In this document: positions 4,298 through 5,523 of the stretch, in pieces
Layout: each line of letters starts with the position of its first letter
Numbering within the stretch: the stretch's first letter is position 1
Assembly (NCBI GenBank): GCA_031296355.1
Contig: JARLFX010000355.1
Coordinates: 1-5,523 of the forward strand
Origin: Acidobacteriaceae bacterium
GTDB lineage: Bacteria > Acidobacteriota > Terriglobia > Terriglobales > Acidobacteriaceae
Length of the DNA: 5,523 bases
Direction: 5' to 3'
Position numbers and translations under genes: made by a program
Notes under the pieces: model-generated
The model's database searches: none
Told to the model about the DNA's origin: nothing
The model's input: only the letters and a program-made list of their open reading frames with translations

Positions 4298-5523
4298 ATG
4301 AGCCGTTTTTCTCTCCGTCTGCTTCCGTCTACGCTTGTTCTGTGCACCGCCGCACTCTGTGTGACACCTGCGTTCGCGCAGGATGCCGCTACGCCCGCCA
4401 CGGACACAGCAGCCCCCGCAGCCGCGGCCCAGACTCCCGCTGCTGCGCCCGCGAAGAAACACAAGGAATCCCGTGCAGACAAGAAGGCCGAAAAGATTAC
4501 TTCGTCGAAGGACACGAAGAAGGCCGAGAAGAAGGCGAAGAAGCTGAATCCGCTGGCCGGCGTGGATGTGAAGCTGCCGGATAAGCAACTCTTCGACAAG
4601 GCGATGATCGCCCTGCAGCACAATCACTTTGACATTGCGCGCCTGGACCTGCAGACACTGCTGAATACGTACCCCGATTCGCAGTTCCAGATGCGGGCGA
4701 AGCTGGCCATCGGCGACTCCTGGTACAAGGAAGGTGGCACCGCCGCGCTGACCCAGGCGGAGCAGGAGTACAAGGACTTCATCACCTTCTTCCCCAACCA
4801 GCCGGAAGCTGCGGAAGCGCAGATGAAGGTGGCGAACATCTACTTCCGCGAGATGGACCGCCCGGACCGCGATTACGTGAAGGCGATCCGCGCGCAGGAA
4901 GAGTACCGCAACATGATCCAGCAGTTCCCGGAATCGACCTGGGTGCCGGAGGCGAAGCAGAAGCTGCGCGAAGTGCAGGAAGTGCTGGCGACGCGCGAGA
5001 CCAGCATTGCGCAGTTCTATGAATCCCACCAGAACTTTGCCGCGACCATTGCACGCTACCAGACGATTGCAGACACCTATCCGCTCTACAGCCACATGGA
5101 TGACGTACTGCTTGGACTGGGTGACTCCTATGCGGCGCAGGCCAGACTGGTCGCCACCATGCGGCTGCCGGAAGGCCCGAAGGGCCGGCTGGAGAAGATC
5201 TACAACGACCAGGCAGCCGCTGCGTATGACCGCCTGGTCACGGAGTATGCAGCTGCGCCCCATGTGGATGATGCCAAAGACCGCCTGATAGCAATCGGCT
5301 ATCAGGTGCCGAAGCCCACGCCGGAGCAGATCGCTGCCAGCGAAGCGCTGGAGAACAGCCGTGCGCCGTATACGCTAAAGCGTCGCGCCATGCTGCTGGT
5401 CGTGCATACGCCGGACACGGTTTCCTCTGCACGCGCTGGTGAGCCGACGATGGCTGATCCGGCGGTGACGACCGCACCGAAGATCGTGAAGCAGGACATC
5501 GCGGACATGCGCGGTGTGATGGA
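4298..5523 (+). CDS. bamD: BamD-like TPR protein (outer-membrane protein assembly), C-terminus off the right edge
   Basis: At least 408 residues with no stop in the window; E. coli BamD has 245. BamD acts in the periplasm at the outer membrane, where with BamA it folds beta-barrel proteins. Order: signal peptide (1-27; Arg at 3 and 7, hydrophobic core, cleavage after AFA before Gln28); an Ala/Pro-rich stretch (29-52); a Lys-rich stretch (53-82, KKHKESRADKKAEK and on); then about five TPR-like repeats at roughly 95-130, 131-168, 169-214, 215-262 and 267-330. EVLATRETSIAQFYESHQNF (228-247) and AATIARYQTIADTYP (248-262) match the BamD pattern E-x-x-V-x-x-FY around repeat four. The part after 335 is Pro/Ala-rich and extends beyond E. 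coli BamD. Cys16 and Cys21 are each preceded by Leu, so no normal lipobox is seen and lipid anchoring is doubtful. Start set by the GAGGTGAT ribosome site. BamD is the best call; a general TPR protein of the YbgF/CpoB kind is less likely. Confidence 0.83.
   Translation, partial: MSRFSLRLLPSTLVLCTAALCVTPAFAQDAATPATDTAAPAAAAQTPAAAPAKKHKESRADKKAEKITSSKDTKKAEKKAKKLNPLAGVDVKLPDKQLFDKAMIALQHNHFDIARLDLQTLLNTYPDSQFQMRAKLAIGDSWYKEGGTAALTQAEQEYKDFITFFPNQPEAAEAQMKVANIYFREMDRPDRDYVKAIRAQEEYRNMIQQFPESTWVPEAKQKLREVQEVLATRETSIAQFYESHQNFAATIARYQTIADTYPLYSHMDDVLLGLGDSYAAQARLVATMRLPEGPKGRLEKIYNDQAAAAYDRLVTEYAAAPHVDDAKDRLIAIGYQVPKPTPEQIAASEALENSRAPYTLKRRAMLLVVHTPDTVSSARAGEPTMADPAVTTAPKIVKQDIADMRGVM

Noticed and set aside
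4199..5263. Long minus-strand open frame of 354 codons opposite bamD
   Set aside because: The plus frame has a signal peptide, a strong ribosome site and BamD/TPR motifs. The antisense product is Leu/Arg/His-rich with no recognisable domain, as expected opposite a GC-rich gene.
1..5523. CRISPR arrays, insertion sequences, tRNA or rRNA genes, phage attachment sites
   Set aside because: No repeated spacers, terminal repeats, transposase motifs or tRNA-like folds were seen; nearly the whole window is explained by seven protein genes.

Overview
The window reads as chromosomal DNA of a fairly GC-rich Gram-negative bacterium. A BamD-type outer-membrane assembly protein on the right shows the cell has an outer membrane. 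Codon use, the order uvrC-like / rpe / bamD, and the long Ala/Pro- and Lys-rich linker in BamD look to me like an acidobacterium (Terriglobales-like). That placement is inference; no marker gene is present to prove it.

Left half (1-1945, all minus strand): a compact four-gene cluster read right to left. It encodes a MarR-family regulator, an isochorismatase/cysteine-hydrolase-fold protein, a 109-residue small membrane protein, and the N-terminal 184 residues of an MFS_3-type exporter that runs off the left edge. The last three genes are tightly packed (2-base gap, then a 4-base GTGA overlap), so they are probably translated in a coupled way. The layout suggests an inducible export/detoxification operon whose inducer and cargo are unknown.

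Centre (1946-2097): a divergent, AT-richer intergenic stretch. It holds a perfect 28-bp inverted repeat (12-bp arms, 4-base spacer) just upstream of marR, very likely the MarR operator, and a second 7-bp-arm inverted repeat next to it.

Right half (2098-5523, plus strand): a 459-residue UvrC-like protein that keeps the GIY-YIG region, a four-cysteine iron-sulfur-type motif and the UVR motif but has no RNase H-like or HhH domains; ribulose-phosphate 3-epimerase (rpe), with a TTG start overlapping the previous gene by 8 bases; then, after a 153-base gap with a possible promoter and a hairpin plus T-run against the Shine-Dalgarno, the first 408 residues of a long BamD-like TPR protein with no stop inside the window.

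No RNA genes, mobile elements, CRISPR arrays or integration sites were seen. The points most worth following are the UvrC-like protein without its second nuclease, the hydrolase with Gly where the nucleophilic Cys is expected, the perfect operator palindrome, and the bamD leader.
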